A stretch of 64,000 nt of DNA from Pseudomonas fluorescens (lineage in GTDB: Bacteria; Pseudomonadota; Gammaproteobacteria; Pseudomonadales; Pseudomonadaceae). The notes beneath the pieces were generated by a model, which had not been told where the DNA came from, did no database searches, and saw nothing but the letters and a program-made list of their open reading frames with translations. Shown one piece after another: positions 1-8,732 of this stretch; within the stretch, counting starts at the first letter, position 1; each line of letters begins with the position of its first letter. Location: positions 310,001 to 374,000 of the forward strand of contig NZ_JAGGOG010000003.1 in the NCBI RefSeq assembly GCF_018614655.1, in the 5' to 3' direction. Position numbers and translations under genes: made by a program.

Positions 1-1
1 T

Positions 2-379
2 GCAATCCTCAATGGCGAATCCGCCCACGCCCTGCGCATGCTCGAAGGCCTGCGCGGTGAAGGCGTGGAACCACCGGTGATTCTCTGGGCCCTGGCTCGG
101 GAGCTGCGGTTGCTGGCCAATATCGCCCTGCAATACAGCCAGGGCACGCCGTTGGACAAGGCCTTCAGCCAGGCTCGACCGCCGGTGTGGGACAAGCGCA
201 AACCCTTGATCAGCAAAGCCCTGCAGCGGCACTCAGCGCAACGCTGGGCGCAACTGTTACTCGAGGCCCAGCGCATTGATGCGCAGATCAAGGGACAAGC
301 GGCGGGATCGCCGTGGATGAGCCTCAGTCGTTTGTCACTGCTTATGTCAGGACAGCGCCTGACATTACCAGCCGAATAA
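2..379 (+). CDS. holA: DNA polymerase III delta subunit, C-terminal part
   Basis: Partial gene: the reading frame is open from the first bases of the window and only the last 125 codons are present. HolA is the clamp-loader subunit that opens the beta sliding clamp in the DNA polymerase III holoenzyme. The visible helical C-terminal part (LWALARELRLLANIA, then AQRWAQLLLEAQRIDAQIKG) matches the collar region that packs against the other clamp-loader subunits. Position next to sltB3 and the lip genes agrees with the Pseudomonas holA locus. The upstream neighbour, normally lptE/leuS, lies outside the window. Confidence 0.9.
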   Translation, partial: AILNGESAHALRMLEGLRGEGVEPPVILWALARELRLLANIALQYSQGTPLDKAFSQARPPVWDKRKPLISKALQRHSAQRWAQLLLEAQRIDAQIKGQAAGSPWMSLSRLSLLMSGQRLTLPAE

Positions 380-381
380 CA

Positions 382-500
382 CTGTAGCCGCTGCCTAGGC
401 ACGAGGCTGCGATGCGTGTCCGCAGGACCGCCCTAGGGGGTCACTTCGTCGGAATGCCGCCCAAACCCATCGCAGCCTCGTGCCTCGGCAGCGGCTACAG
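382..500. repeat. MITE-like inverted-repeat element, copy 1
   Basis: A 119-bp element with 33-bp terminal inverted repeats (382-414 and 468-500) that match at 32 of 33 positions. The arms start CTGTAGCCGCTGCC and end GGCAGCGGCTACAG. The interior is in the opposite orientation to the copies at 34391-34511 and 57906-58023. It lies between holA and arfA and has no coding capacity. Confidence 0.85.
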
Positions 501-566
501 GGCTGGACAGAATCGACGATTGGGCAGATGATTTGCGCCGCATCACCCACCCGGAGAGTACCCGTC

Positions 567-731
567 ATGAGCAAAAAGCCATCCAAGCATGGCCCCAACA
601 AGGCCAAGTCCATCATCGCCCAACCCCTGTTCCGCAGTCGCCAGGAACGCGCAGGCAAGGGCAAAGGCAGCTACCGCCGCGAAGCCTTCCAGTCTAATAG
701 CTGGGAGGCTTCTTACTTTCTGGCTGCCTGA
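567..731 (+). CDS. arfA: Alternative ribosome-rescue factor A
   Basis: A 54-residue protein starting MSKKPSKHGPNKAK, with the ArfA signatures DPLFR-like QPLFRSRQERAGKGKGSYRR and a C-terminal NSWEAS. ArfA binds ribosomes stalled on mRNAs without a stop codon and recruits release factor RF2, as a back-up to tmRNA. The ATG at 567 was chosen over an upstream in-frame start because the family begins here. The frame ends in a short hydrophobic tail (YFLAA), and a strong hairpin lies inside the coding sequence just before the stop, which fits the known nonstop-mRNA autoregulation of arfA. Confidence 0.85.
   Translation: MSKKPSKHGPNKAKSIIAQPLFRSRQERAGKGKGSYRREAFQSNSWEASYFLAA
681..712 (+). promoter_or_regulatory. 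Hairpin inside arfA (RNase III or terminator element)
   Basis: Stem GAAGCCTTCCAG (681-692), loop TCTAATAG, stem CTGGGAGGCTTC (701-712): 12 base pairs with one G-U pair, followed by a T-rich stretch. It lies 17 bases before the arfA stop codon. In E. coli arfA, a hairpin at this place causes cleavage or termination that removes the stop codon and makes ArfA synthesis depend on tmRNA failure. Function here is inferred from that. Confidence 0.7.
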
Positions 732-792
732 AGGCAAGTGCCCCTCTGGCATGATAAGGTCTGCACCTGATTCGTATTTCCTGGACCTGTGC

Positions 793-2118
793 ATGCCCTC
801 TAGTCTTTCTCGTCGTTGGCACCTTCGCCAACTGATCGCTGCCTCCAGCCTCATTCTGTTAGTCGCCTGTGCGGAAAAACCCACCGCCGCAGACGCTCAA
901 CCCCTGCCTACCATGCAGACCGCTCCAGTAACCGCCCCTGCCGTGGTTGCGCCGTTGGCGGTGGACAATCTCGATATCCAGCCCACCCAGACCTTCGCCG
1001 AATGGCAAGCAGGCTTTCGTATTGAAGCCTTGAAGGCCGGTATCACACCCCAAGTGTTTGACACCGCGTTTGCCAACGTCACCCCTGACATGGCGGTCAT
1101 CCGCGCCGACCGCAGCCAACCAGAGTTTTCTCGCCCGGTGTGGGAATACCTCGATGGCGCCCTGTCGCCATTGCGGGTGCGTAATGGCCAATCGCTGCTG
1201 ATCAAGTACGCCGACACGCTGCAAAGCATCGAGCAACGCTATGGCGTCGATCGTCAGGCGCTGGTATCGGTGTGGGGCATGGAGAGCAACTTCGGCCAGT
1301 TCCAGGGCAACAATCTGGTGATCCGCTCACTGGCCACCCTGGCCTATGAGGGCCGCCGCCCGGCGTTTGCCCTGGCGCAACTGCTGGCGGCGCTGCAAAT
1401 CATTCAGCACGGTGACATCCAGGCCGACCAGATGCGCGGTTCCTGGGCCGGGGCCATGGGCCAGACCCAGTTCATCCCCACCACCTACAACACCCACGCC
1501 GTGGACTTCGACGGCGATGGCCGCCGTGATATCTGGAACAGCCCGGCCGACGCCCTCGCCTCCACCGCGCACTACCTGCAGAGCTCCGGCTGGCAGAAAG
1601 GCCAGCCTTGGGGCTTTGAGGTACAGCAACTGCCGTTGAACTTTGATTACGCCCTGGCCGACGGCGCGGTGCGAAAAACGGTCGGTGAATGGCTGAAACT
1701 GGGGATCCAGGTGCCGGCCGGCGCCAGCGTGCCGCCCAACGTGGAACACCTCTCTGCCGCCCTGCTACTGCCTGCCGGCTATCGTGGCCCAGCGTTCCTG
1801 GTGCTGGATAATTTCCGCGCGATCCTCAAGTACAACAATTCATCGTCTTACGCACTGGCGGTTGGCTTGCTGTCGGAGCGGTTCGGCGGTGGTGGGTTGA
1901 TTCGTGGGGCTTGGCCGAAAGACGAGCTGCCGTTGACCCGCTCGCAGCGCATTGAGCTGCAGACGGTACTCAGCGCTCAGGGTTACGATGCGGGGAACCC
2001 GGACGGGATCATTGGTGCCAACACGCGCAAGGCGATTCGAGCGGCACAGCAAGCGCTGGGCTGGCCGGCGGATGGGTATCCGACGGTGAAGTTGTTGGAG
2101 TCGTTGCAGAAACGCTGA
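793..2118 (+). CDS. sltB3: Lytic murein transglycosylase with peptidoglycan-binding domain
   Basis: Lipoprotein of 441 residues. The N-terminus MPSSLSRRWHLRQLIAASS leads to a lipobox (LVAC), so the ATG at 793 is the likely start. The MltB/SLT_2 catalytic domain contains VWGMESNFGQFQGN with the catalytic Glu, then MRGSWAGAMGQTQFIPTTY and a DFDGDGRRDIW segment. A PG_binding_1 domain closes the protein (SQRIELQTVLSAQGYDAG, then PDGIIGANTRKAIRAAQ). It cleaves glycan strands to 1,6-anhydro-muropeptides at the outer membrane. Position after holA matches P. aeruginosa sltB3. A second family member, sltB1, is in this window. Confidence 0.88.
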   Translation: MPSSLSRRWHLRQLIAASSLILLVACAEKPTAADAQPLPTMQTAPVTAPAVVAPLAVDNLDIQPTQTFAEWQAGFRIEALKAGITPQVFDTAFANVTPDMAVIRADRSQPEFSRPVWEYLDGALSPLRVRNGQSLLIKYADTLQSIEQRYGVDRQALVSVWGMESNFGQFQGNNLVIRSLATLAYEGRRPAFALAQLLAALQIIQHGDIQADQMRGSWAGAMGQTQFIPTTYNTHAVDFDGDGRRDIWNSPADALASTAHYLQSSGWQKGQPWGFEVQQLPLNFDYALADGAVRKTVGEWLKLGIQVPAGASVPPNVEHLSAALLLPAGYRGPAFLVLDNFRAILKYNNSSSYALAVGLLSERFGGGGLIRGAWPKDELPLTRSQRIELQTVLSAQGYDAGNPDGIIGANTRKAIRAAQQALGWPADGYPTVKLLESLQKR

Positions 2119-2135
2119 ACCAGCGTATGGCGACC

Positions 2136-2164
2136 ACCGCCTTCGCGAGCAAGTCGAAGGCGGT
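2136..2164. terminator. Palindrome between convergent genes
   Basis: ACCGCCTTCG (2136-2145), 9-base loop, CGAAGGCGGT (2155-2164): a perfect 10-bp inverted repeat between the ends of sltB3 and ldcA. It contains the REP-like core CTTCGCGAGCAAG and may act as a two-way transcript end, but no T-run follows on either strand. Confidence 0.5.
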
Positions 2165-2183
2165 CTAAAGGTCAACAAAGCCC

Positions 2184-3116
2184 TCAGGCCTTGAACACCA
2201 CATCCTGCTCCACCACCAGCCTCTTCTCCCCCGCATCCAGTCTTACTCGCGCGCCCATCGGCAAGGTCAGGTTTGGGTCGCAATGCCCGCTTCGCCAGCC
2301 GGACAGCACGGGAATGCACAACGGCTCAAACGTCTGCTTGAGCAACCGCTCAAGCGCTGCGTTATCCACGCCCGCGACATCCCCCACCACCACACCAGCC
2401 AGTTGAGCCAACTTGCCCGCCAAGTGCAAATGGGTGAGCAAACGGTCAATGCGATACAGCGGCTCGTTAATGTCTTCGATAAACAGAATGATGCCCTCGG
2501 CATCAATCTCGTAGGCCGTGCCCATGACCGCCGCGATCATCGACAGGTTACCCCCCAGCAAGCGCCCACAGGCAATGCCTGGTTCGATTGTGGTCAACGG
2601 GTAGGCCACCGGGTGGACCAACTGGCTGCCCGCCTTCACCTGCCCCCGCAGCATGCTGAACAGTGACGACTCAGTAGGCTGCTGTTTTTCACCCAGCAAA
2701 TCGGCGTTGAGCATCGGCCCGTGAAAGGTCACAAAACCGGCGTAGCGGCTAATCGCCAAGTGCAAGGCGGTGATGTCGCTGTAGCCGACAAAAGGTTTGG
2801 GGTTGGCCCGCAGCAGGTCGAAATCCAGGCGATCGAGCAAGCGTGGTGTGCCGTAGCCGCCGCGCAGGCAGATGATGGCATCGATTTCGGGATCGGCGAA
2901 AGCGGCGTGCAAGTCGCGCAGGCGCACTTCATCGCTGCCGGCCAGGTAGCCGTCACGTTCATACACACCAGAGAAGATCCGCAGCTCATGGCCGCGGGCG
3001 CGCATCCATTGCCCAGCCTTTTCCACGTCCAGCGCGGCGGGGCCGGCGGGTGCGATCAAGCCGATCACGCCTTCAGCGCGCAGAGCAGGTACGGCGGCCG
3101 CAAGTTGAGTCGTCAT
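2184..3116 (-). CDS. ldcA: LD-carboxypeptidase (S66 family)
   Basis: A 310-residue protein of peptidase family S66, which removes the terminal D-Ala from cytoplasmic murein tetrapeptides during peptidoglycan recycling. Visible features are the N-terminal GLIAPAGP strand, ICLRGGYGTPRLLDRLD, the nucleophile motif VGYSDITALH, and ECGRLLGG-like IACGRLLGGNLSMIAAVMGT, with FIEDINEPLYRIDR supplying the acidic residue region. There is no signal peptide, as expected for a cytoplasmic enzyme. It is convergent with sltB3. The P. aeruginosa enzyme named LdcA lies at another locus, so the symbol is by family and not by position. Confidence 0.82.
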   Translation of the reverse strand: MTTQLAAAVPALRAEGVIGLIAPAGPAALDVEKAGQWMRARGHELRIFSGVYERDGYLAGSDEVRLRDLHAAFADPEIDAIICLRGGYGTPRLLDRLDFDLLRANPKPFVGYSDITALHLAISRYAGFVTFHGPMLNADLLGEKQQPTESSLFSMLRGQVKAGSQLVHPVAYPLTTIEPGIACGRLLGGNLSMIAAVMGTAYEIDAEGIILFIEDINEPLYRIDRLLTHLHLAGKLAQLAGVVVGDVAGVDNAALERLLKQTFEPLCIPVLSGWRSGHCDPNLTLPMGARVRLDAGEKRLVVEQDVVFKA

Positions 3117-3190
3117 CCATGGTTCTCCCTATCTAGATAGCCAAGGCACTCTAACCAGCAACGGTGACTTATAGAAGACGCAGAAACAAA

Positions 3191-3294
3191 TGTGGGAGGG
3201 GCGGTGCGACGATTCGACTTGCTCGCGAAGACGGTACGTCAGTTGGTACATCGTTGACTGACACGCCGCCTTCGCGAGCAAGCCCGCTCCCACA
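3191..3294. repeat. REP pair (REPIN-like)
   Basis: TGTGGGAGGGG at 3191 and CTTGCTCGCGAAG at 3218-3230 are mirrored by CTTCGCGAGCAAGCCCGCTC leading to CCCACA at 3270-3294. This is a pair of inverted P. fluorescens-type REP sequences around a short spacer, in the gap between lipA (3' side) and ldcA (5' side). Related single copies occur near 41153 and 58041. Confidence 0.75.
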
Positions 3295-3328
3295 CAAGCC
3301 AGTTACCACAGTGGATCTGCGGTGCGGC

Positions 3329-4348
3329 TTAGGAAACCAGGCTGGCCTTGACCAGTTTGGCCTGCTCATCAGCGTGGTACGAGGAGCGCACCAGCGGGCC
3401 CGAGGCAACGTTCTTGAAGCCCATCTTGTAACCTTCCTCGGCGAACCAGGCGAAGACGTCCGGGTGCACGAAGCGCTGCACCGGCAAGTGGCTGCGGGAC
3501 GGCTGCAGGTACTGGCCCAGGGTCAGCATGTCGATGTCGTGTTCGCGCATGCGCTTCATGACTTCGATGACTTCTTCGTCGGTTTCGCCAAGGCCCAGCA
3601 TCAAGCCGGATTTGGTCGGAATGTGCGGCATCATCTGCTTGAACTTTTGCAGCAAGGTCAGCGACCACTGGTAATCCGAACCCGGACGCGCGGCCTTGTA
3701 CAAACGCGGCACGGTTTCCAGGTTGTGGTTGAACACATCTGGCGGCTCGGCCGCGGTGATTTCCAGGGCAACGTCCATCCGGCCACGGTAATCCGGGACC
3801 AGGGTTTCGAGCATCACATTCGGTGAGAGCTTGCGAATTTCGCGGATGCAGTCGGCAAAGTGCTGGGCACCGCCGTCACGCAGGTCGTCGCGGTCTACCG
3901 AGGTGATCACCACGTACTTGAGTTTCAGGTCGGCGATGGCGATGGCCAGGCTTTCCGGCTCGTTGACGTCCAATGGCTTCGGCCGGCCGTGGCCGACGTC
4001 GCAGAACGGGCAACGACGGGTGCAGATGTCCCCCATGATCATGAAGGTGGCGGTGCCGCCGGAGAAGCACTCACCCAGATTGGGGCAGGACGCTTCTTCG
4101 CACACGCTGTGCAGCTTGTGTTTGCGCAGCAGCGCCTTGATACGGTCGACTTCCGGCGAAACCGGGATACGCACGCGAATCCAGTCAGGTTTTTTCGGCA
4201 GCTCGGTGGTCGGAATGATCTTTACCGGGATGCGTGCAACCTTCTCGGCGCCGCGCAGCTTGACGCCGGCTTCCACCTTGGCACGCGGGGCCGGACGCTC
4301 GGTGATATCCAGCGTCGGGATCATGGTTTGCACTGCATCAGTAGTCAT
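3329..4348 (-). CDS. lipA: Lipoyl synthase
   Basis: A 339-residue radical-SAM enzyme that inserts two sulfurs into protein-bound octanoyl groups, making lipoyl cofactors of pyruvate and 2-oxoglutarate dehydrogenases and the glycine cleavage system. Both iron-sulfur motifs are visible: the auxiliary cluster [12 protein letters not shown] and the radical-[13 protein letters not shown]-terminal SSYHADEQ segment carries the serine known to ligate the auxiliary cluster. Its start lies 3 bases after the end of lipB, so the two are co-transcribed in pathway order. Confidence 0.97.
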   Translation of the reverse strand: MTTDAVQTMIPTLDITERPAPRAKVEAGVKLRGAEKVARIPVKIIPTTELPKKPDWIRVRIPVSPEVDRIKALLRKHKLHSVCEEASCPNLGECFSGGTATFMIMGDICTRRCPFCDVGHGRPKPLDVNEPESLAIAIADLKLKYVVITSVDRDDLRDGGAQHFADCIREIRKLSPNVMLETLVPDYRGRMDVALEITAAEPPDVFNHNLETVPRLYKAARPGSDYQWSLTLLQKFKQMMPHIPTKSGLMLGLGETDEEVIEVMKRMREHDIDMLTLGQYLQPSRSHLPVQRFVHPDVFAWFAEEGYKMGFKNVASGPLVRSSYHADEQAKLVKASLVS

Positions 4349-4350
4349 AA

Positions 4351-4998
4351 TCAGTCGATTCCGCCCGTTAGGGTCGTCTGCTCAGCATAGTCGAGGTGTT
4401 TGACGAGCTGCGCGCGCAGCCGGGCACTTACCTCGGCAAATTCTATCGGGCCTGTGTGATCGCGCAGCTGGGTCATCGCCAGCCCGGCGTAGCCACAGGG
4501 GTTAATCCGTTGAAACGGTGCCAGGTCCATGTCCACGTTCAAGGCCAGGCCATGAAAGGAACAACCGTGGCGGATCCGCAGGCCCAGGGAGGCGATTTTC
4601 GCGCCATCGACATACACACCAGGCGCATCGGGCTTGGCCACTGCAGTCACGCCGTAACTGGCCAACAGCTCGATCAGGCAGGTTTCCATGCGGCTGACCA
4701 GGTCACGCACACCGAAACCCAGCTTGCGTACATCCAGCAGCAAATAAGCGACAAGCTGGCCGGGGCCATGGTAAGTCACTTGGCCACCTCGGTCGACCTG
4801 CACCACCGGAATATCCCCCGGCAACAACAGATGTTCGGCCTTGCCGGCCTGCCCCTGAGTGAAAACCGGCGGGTGTTCTACCAGCCAGATTTCATCGTCG
4901 GCAGCAGAGCCGCGCTCATTGGTGAACCGCTGCATGGCGTGCCAGACAGGCTCGTAGGCCATCCGGCCGAGCTCGCGAAAGCCCAGGACCTGTGACAT
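4351..4998 (-). CDS. lipB: Octanoyltransferase
   Basis: A 215-residue octanoyl-ACP:protein N-octanoyltransferase, which supplies the substrate of LipA. The family motifs [17 protein letters not shown], with its conserved His, and [11 protein letters not shown], with the catalytic Lys, are present, as is [11 protein letters not shown] with [11 protein letters not shown]. The ATG at 4998 shares its A with the stop codon of the preceding ybeD-like gene (TGATG), which suggests translational coupling. A GTG one codon upstream is possible but less likely. Confidence 0.95.
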   Translation of the reverse strand: MSQVLGFRELGRMAYEPVWHAMQRFTNERGSAADDEIWLVEHPPVFTQGQAGKAEHLLLPGDIPVVQVDRGGQVTYHGPGQLVAYLLLDVRKLGFGVRDLVSRMETCLIELLASYGVTAVAKPDAPGVYVDGAKIASLGLRIRHGCSFHGLALNVDMDLAPFQRINPCGYAGLAMTQLRDHTGPIEFAEVSARLRAQLVKHLDYAEQTTLTGGID

Positions 4999-5273
4999 CA
5001 CAACACCATGTGTACGAAGCCGGTAGCCCGCAGTTCGCTGTTGATGTTGTAGAGCTGGTCCTGATCAGTCGCAACGATATGCAACTGAATGGTGGTGTAC
5101 TTGCCGTTGGAACTGGAACGCTCATCCACACGGTTATCGTTGATCGTCGCGTGTTTCCTGACGATCTCAAGGATCTTTTCCTTGTGGCCCACACCCGTAT
5201 CGCTGATCACTTTGACTGGATAATCAGTCACCGGGAATTCGATCTTTGGCGCCTTTACTTCGGTATCGGTCAT
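4998..5273 (-). CDS. YbeD/DUF493 family protein
   Basis: A 91-residue protein starting [20 protein letters not shown] and ending GFVHMVL, the DUF493 ferredoxin-like fold seen just upstream of lipB in many gammaproteobacteria. It contains [20 protein letters not shown] and [14 protein letters not shown]. Homologues resemble a regulatory ACT-like domain, and no biochemical role is firmly assigned. The start at 5273 gives the usual family length. A longer in-frame reading adds 14 atypical residues. It lies between dacC and lipB in the same operon. Confidence 0.88.
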   Translation of the reverse strand: MTDTEVKAPKIEFPVTDYPVKVISDTGVGHKEKILEIVRKHATINDNRVDERSSSNGKYTTIQLHIVATDQDQLYNINSELRATGFVHMVL

Positions 5274-5358
5274 GGCGTAACGGCCTCGTAAGCGGTAAGC
5301 CGTGGCGACGGGCAAAGCCCCGCGTCAGATCAACGCGAGGCTTTGCAGGTGCACACTA

Positions 5359-6516
5359 TCAGTTGAACAAGCCATAGAAGAATAGACGGATGCTATCCCA
5401 CACGCGGCGGAAGATACCACCTTCGTCGACGGCGTCCAGAGCGATCAGGTCGGCGCTGTGCACCACCTTGTCGTCCAGCTTCACTTCGACCTTACCAATG
5501 ACATCGCCCTTGGCGATCGGTGCAACCAGTTGCGGATTCATGCTCATGTTGGCAACCAGCTTTTTGAGCTGACCTTTAGGCATGGTCAGAGTCAGGTCTT
5601 CAGCCAGGCCGGCCTTGACTTGATGGGTAGCGCCTTTCCACACCGGGGCTTGCGCCAGTTCCGCGCCCTTCTGGTAGAAGGTCTGGGTTTCGAAGAAGCG
5701 GAAACCGTAGGTCAGCAACTTTTGCGTCTCGGCCGCACGGGCCTGCTCGCTGTTGGTACCGAACACCACCGCAATCAGGCGCTGGCCGTCACGTACAGCG
5801 GAAGACACCATGCAGTAGCCGGCTTCTTCGGTGTGACCGGTTTTCAGACCATCGACGGTCTTGTCACGCCACAGCAACAGGTTGCGGTTAGGCTGCTTGA
5901 TGTTGTTCCAGAAGAACTCTTTCTGCGAGTAGATCGCATAGTGCACAGGGTCGACACGAATGATCGCGCGAGCCAGGATTGCCATATCGTGAGCCGACGA
6001 GTAGTGCTCAGGGTTCGGCAAGCCGGTGGGGTTCATGAAGTGGCTGTTGGTCATACCCAGGTCAGCCACGGTTTTGTTCATCATGTCGGCGAACGCATCT
6101 TCGCTGCCGGCAATGTGCTCGGCCAACGCCACGCTGGCGTCGTTGCCGGACTGGATGATGATGCCGTGCAGCAGGTCACTGACGGTCACCTGAGAGCCGA
6201 CTTTGATGAACATCCGCGAACCGCCGGTGCGCCAGGCGTTTTCGCTGACGGTTACCGGATCGTTTTCGCCGATCTGGCCGCGACGGATTTCCAGGGTCGC
6301 GATGTAGGCCGTCATCAGTTTGGTCAGGCTGGCCGGTGGCAGGCGCTGGTCACCGTTGTTCTCGACCAGCACGTTGCCGCTGGCGGCATCCATGAGCACC
6401 CAGGCCTTGGCGGCCAGTTGCGGTGAAGCCGGCACCATTTCAACCGCCCAGGCGGCCGGAGTGATGATCAGCGGGACAAGCAGGCACAGGCGTTTGGCTA
6501 AGGTGGTGATGTTCAT
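5359..6516 (-). CDS. dacC: D-alanyl-D-alanine carboxypeptidase (PBP5/6 type)
   Basis: A 385-residue class C penicillin-binding protein that removes the terminal D-Ala of peptidoglycan pentapeptides. A Sec signal ends near AWAVEM. The active-site motifs are PASLTK (Ser63, Lys66), IIQSGND and DGLKTGHT. The PBP5 C-terminal beta domain ends in a basic, aromatic amphipathic helix (RVWDSIRLFFYGLFN), which anchors such enzymes to the outer face of the inner membrane. It sits downstream of rlpA in the cell-elongation cluster. Confidence 0.95.
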   Translation of the reverse strand: MNITTLAKRLCLLVPLIITPAAWAVEMVPASPQLAAKAWVLMDAASGNVLVENNGDQRLPPASLTKLMTAYIATLEIRRGQIGENDPVTVSENAWRTGGSRMFIKVGSQVTVSDLLHGIIIQSGNDASVALAEHIAGSEDAFADMMNKTVADLGMTNSHFMNPTGLPNPEHYSSAHDMAILARAIIRVDPVHYAIYSQKEFFWNNIKQPNRNLLLWRDKTVDGLKTGHTEEAGYCMVSSAVRDGQRLIAVVFGTNSEQARAAETQKLLTYGFRFFETQTFYQKGAELAQAPVWKGATHQVKAGLAEDLTLTMPKGQLKKLVANMSMNPQLVAPIAKGDVIGKVEVKLDDKVVHSADLIALDAVDEGGIFRRVWDSIRLFFYGLFN

Positions 6517-6700
6517 CCGTCTCTCGAAATTGCTTATGGAAACTTGCCCTTGCGGGCAAAACTATTCAGACAGCCCGTCTCCAGACTGTCGCGTGTTCGG
6601 TTGCCTGCTCACCCCTTGCCCCTGGGTTTTTATTGTTCCACGAGCCAACAACCAGGGTCCTGGCCCGCACGCGAGCCTGAACCATCAATCCGATAACTGT

Positions 6701-7705
6701 TTATTCCGCGCTGACCACACTAGGCTGGCCCAGATTGGCCAGGCGCACGCTGTTCTGCACTTGCTGGATCTCGCCCGGCGAACCGATCGGCCCCAGGCGA
6801 ACCCGGTGCAGGGTCTGCTGATTACGCACGATGGAACTGATAAAGACCGGCGCGCTGACCATTCCGCTGAGCTTGGACCTTAACAGCTCCGCCGCATCCG
6901 GGTTGGCGAAAGCACCGACTTGCAGATACTGGCCACCCGCTGCATTGCCGGGTGCCGCTTGTGGCACGGCCACCACAGGCGCCGCGTGCTGCTGCGGCGG
7001 CGGTGTCCATTGCTCGACCTTGCCCGCCTGGGCGATCTGCGGCTGCGGGGTTTGCGGCTCGTTGAGCATCAACGGTGCTGGTTTGCCACGCTGGGCCCAG
7101 TACTGTTGTGGATCGATGCCCTCGACCTTGACCCGGGCGGTGCCCGTTTCGGCGTAACCGAGTTTTTTTGCGGCCGCGTAGGACAAGTCGATGATCCGGT
7201 CCGAATAGAACGGCCCACGGTCATTGACCCGCAGGATGACCGTGCGGTTGTTGTCCAGGTTGGTCACCTTGACGTAGCTGGGCAACGGCAAGGTCTTGTG
7301 GGCCGCGCTCATGCCGTACAGGTCATAGACTTCGCCGTTGGCGGTGTTCTGGCCGTGGAACTTGGTGCCATACCAGGACGCGGTGCCCGATTGCACGTAG
7401 GTCTTGGACTCTTGCAGCGGGAAGTAGGTCTTGCCCAGCACGGTGTACGGGTTGGCCTTGTAGGCACCGGTATGCAGGGTCGGCGTGGCATCCGGGATGC
7501 GGGAGACATCAACGTCCCACCACGGCGCACCATCTTTGTGGGCGCGGTTGATATCCAAACCAGGTTGGGCACGTACAACGGCACCGCCGGCTTTTTGCGC
7601 AGGCGCACGACTGGTGCTGGTGCTGGTGGAACAACTGGCCACCAGCAATGACAATGCAGCAAGCGCCACCAGCTTCAGGGGTTTATTGATCGGCGATACC
7701 GGCAT
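6701..7705 (-). CDS. rlpA: Septal-ring lytic transglycosylase RlpA
   Basis: A 334-residue outer-membrane lipoprotein with lipobox LLVASC (Cys25). A central double-psi beta-barrel holds the catalytic region (SGTASWYGTKFHGQNTANGE and VNDRGPF with its Asp), and a C-terminal SPOR domain (about residues 255-330, GGQYLQVGAFANPDAA to HRVRLGPIGS) binds denuded glycan at the septum. Pseudomonas RlpA degrades such glycan strands. A Pro/Gln/Ala-rich linker joins the domains. The first base overlaps the end of sltB1, so the two are coupled. Confidence 0.95.
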   Translation of the reverse strand: MPVSPINKPLKLVALAALSLLVASCSTSTSTSRAPAQKAGGAVVRAQPGLDINRAHKDGAPWWDVDVSRIPDATPTLHTGAYKANPYTVLGKTYFPLQESKTYVQSGTASWYGTKFHGQNTANGEVYDLYGMSAAHKTLPLPSYVKVTNLDNNRTVILRVNDRGPFYSDRIIDLSYAAAKKLGYAETGTARVKVEGIDPQQYWAQRGKPAPLMLNEPQTPQPQIAQAGKVEQWTPPPQQHAAPVVAVPQAAPGNAAGGQYLQVGAFANPDAAELLRSKLSGMVSAPVFISSIVRNQQTLHRVRLGPIGSPGEIQQVQNSVRLANLGQPSVVSAE

Positions 7706-8715
7706 TACTTGACGCCCCGTGCTTGGACCAGCATGTCTGAGAGCTGATGCACGGCCATGGCGTACATCACACTGCGGTTATAACGCGTAATCGCGTAGAA
7801 ATTCTTCAGGCCCATCCAGTATTCAGGGCCGTCTGCGCCTTCCAGGCGGAAAGCCGTGACCGGCATATCATCGCGCAGCGCATCATGACTTGACCAGCCC
7901 AGCGCCCGCAACTCCCCGACGGTCTTGACCGGCTCGATGCCCTGGGTCAGGCCTTCATCGGCACGATCCCCAGTCACATCGGCGCGAATCACCACCGGTT
8001 CGCCGGCTACCCAGCCATGGCGCTTGAAGTAACTGGCCACGCTGCCAATGGCATCATCGGGGTTGCTCCAGATGTTGATATGGCCGTCGCCGTCAAAATC
8101 CACCGCATAGGCGCGAAAGCTGCTCGGCATGAACTGCGGCAGGCCCATGGCACCGGCGTAGGAACCCTTGAGGGTCAGCGGGTCGACCTGCTCTTCGCGG
8201 GCCAGCAGCAGGAATTCGCGCAATTCCTTGCGGAAGAACTCGGCGCGGGGCGGGTAATCGAAGCCCAGGGTCGACAACGCGTCGATCACCCGGTAGCTGC
8301 CGGTGTTGCGCCCGTAAAAGGTTTCAATGCCGATGATTGAAACAATCACCTGGGCCGGCACGCCGTATTCCTGCTCGGCGCGGGCCAGCACCGCTTCGTG
8401 CTGGCGCCAGAAGTCCACGCCGCGGGCTATGCGAGCATCGGTGAGGAACATCGGACGATATTCCTTCCACTGCTTCACACGCTCGGCGGGACGGGAAATG
8501 GCGTCCAGAATCGATTGCTTGCGCTGGGCTTCGCGGAACACGTCCATCAGCTGTTCACCGGCGAAGCCATAGTCACGGGTCATCTCACCGACAAACTCGG
8601 CGACCTGGGGCGAACCGTCATAGTCGCCGGCCTGTGCTTCCTGAGTAGCGCCCAGCAGGCCTATCAGGCCCACACAGGACGCGTACCGAGCAGCCCAGCC
8701 GCGCATTGCTTGCAT
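7705..8715 (-). CDS. sltB1: Membrane-bound lytic transglycosylase B family
   Basis: A 336-residue MltB/SLT_2 enzyme with a signal peptide (ASCVGLIGLLGATQEAQA). The catalytic Glu lies in SIIGIETFYGRNTGSYR, followed by KGSYAGAMGLPQFMPSSFRAY and DFDGDGHINIWSNPDDAIGS. Unlike sltB3 it lacks a PG_binding domain. An AGGTG Shine-Dalgarno sequence best serves the ATG at 8715. An ATG at 8721 and a GTG at 8751 are alternatives. It lies between rodA and rlpA and is probably coupled to lateral-wall synthesis. Confidence 0.9.
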   Translation of the reverse strand: MQAMRGWAARYASCVGLIGLLGATQEAQAGDYDGSPQVAEFVGEMTRDYGFAGEQLMDVFREAQRKQSILDAISRPAERVKQWKEYRPMFLTDARIARGVDFWRQHEAVLARAEQEYGVPAQVIVSIIGIETFYGRNTGSYRVIDALSTLGFDYPPRAEFFRKELREFLLLAREEQVDPLTLKGSYAGAMGLPQFMPSSFRAYAVDFDGDGHINIWSNPDDAIGSVASYFKRHGWVAGEPVVIRADVTGDRADEGLTQGIEPVKTVGELRALGWSSHDALRDDMPVTAFRLEGADGPEYWMGLKNFYAITRYNRSVMYAMAVHQLSDMLVQARGVK

Positions 8716-8732
8716 TGACATCTTCACCTTAT

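Noticed and set aside
6544..6559. A terminator between rlpA and dacC (TTGCCC/GGGCAA)
   Set aside because: Only 6 paired bases and no T-run on either strand. The two genes probably share a transcript.
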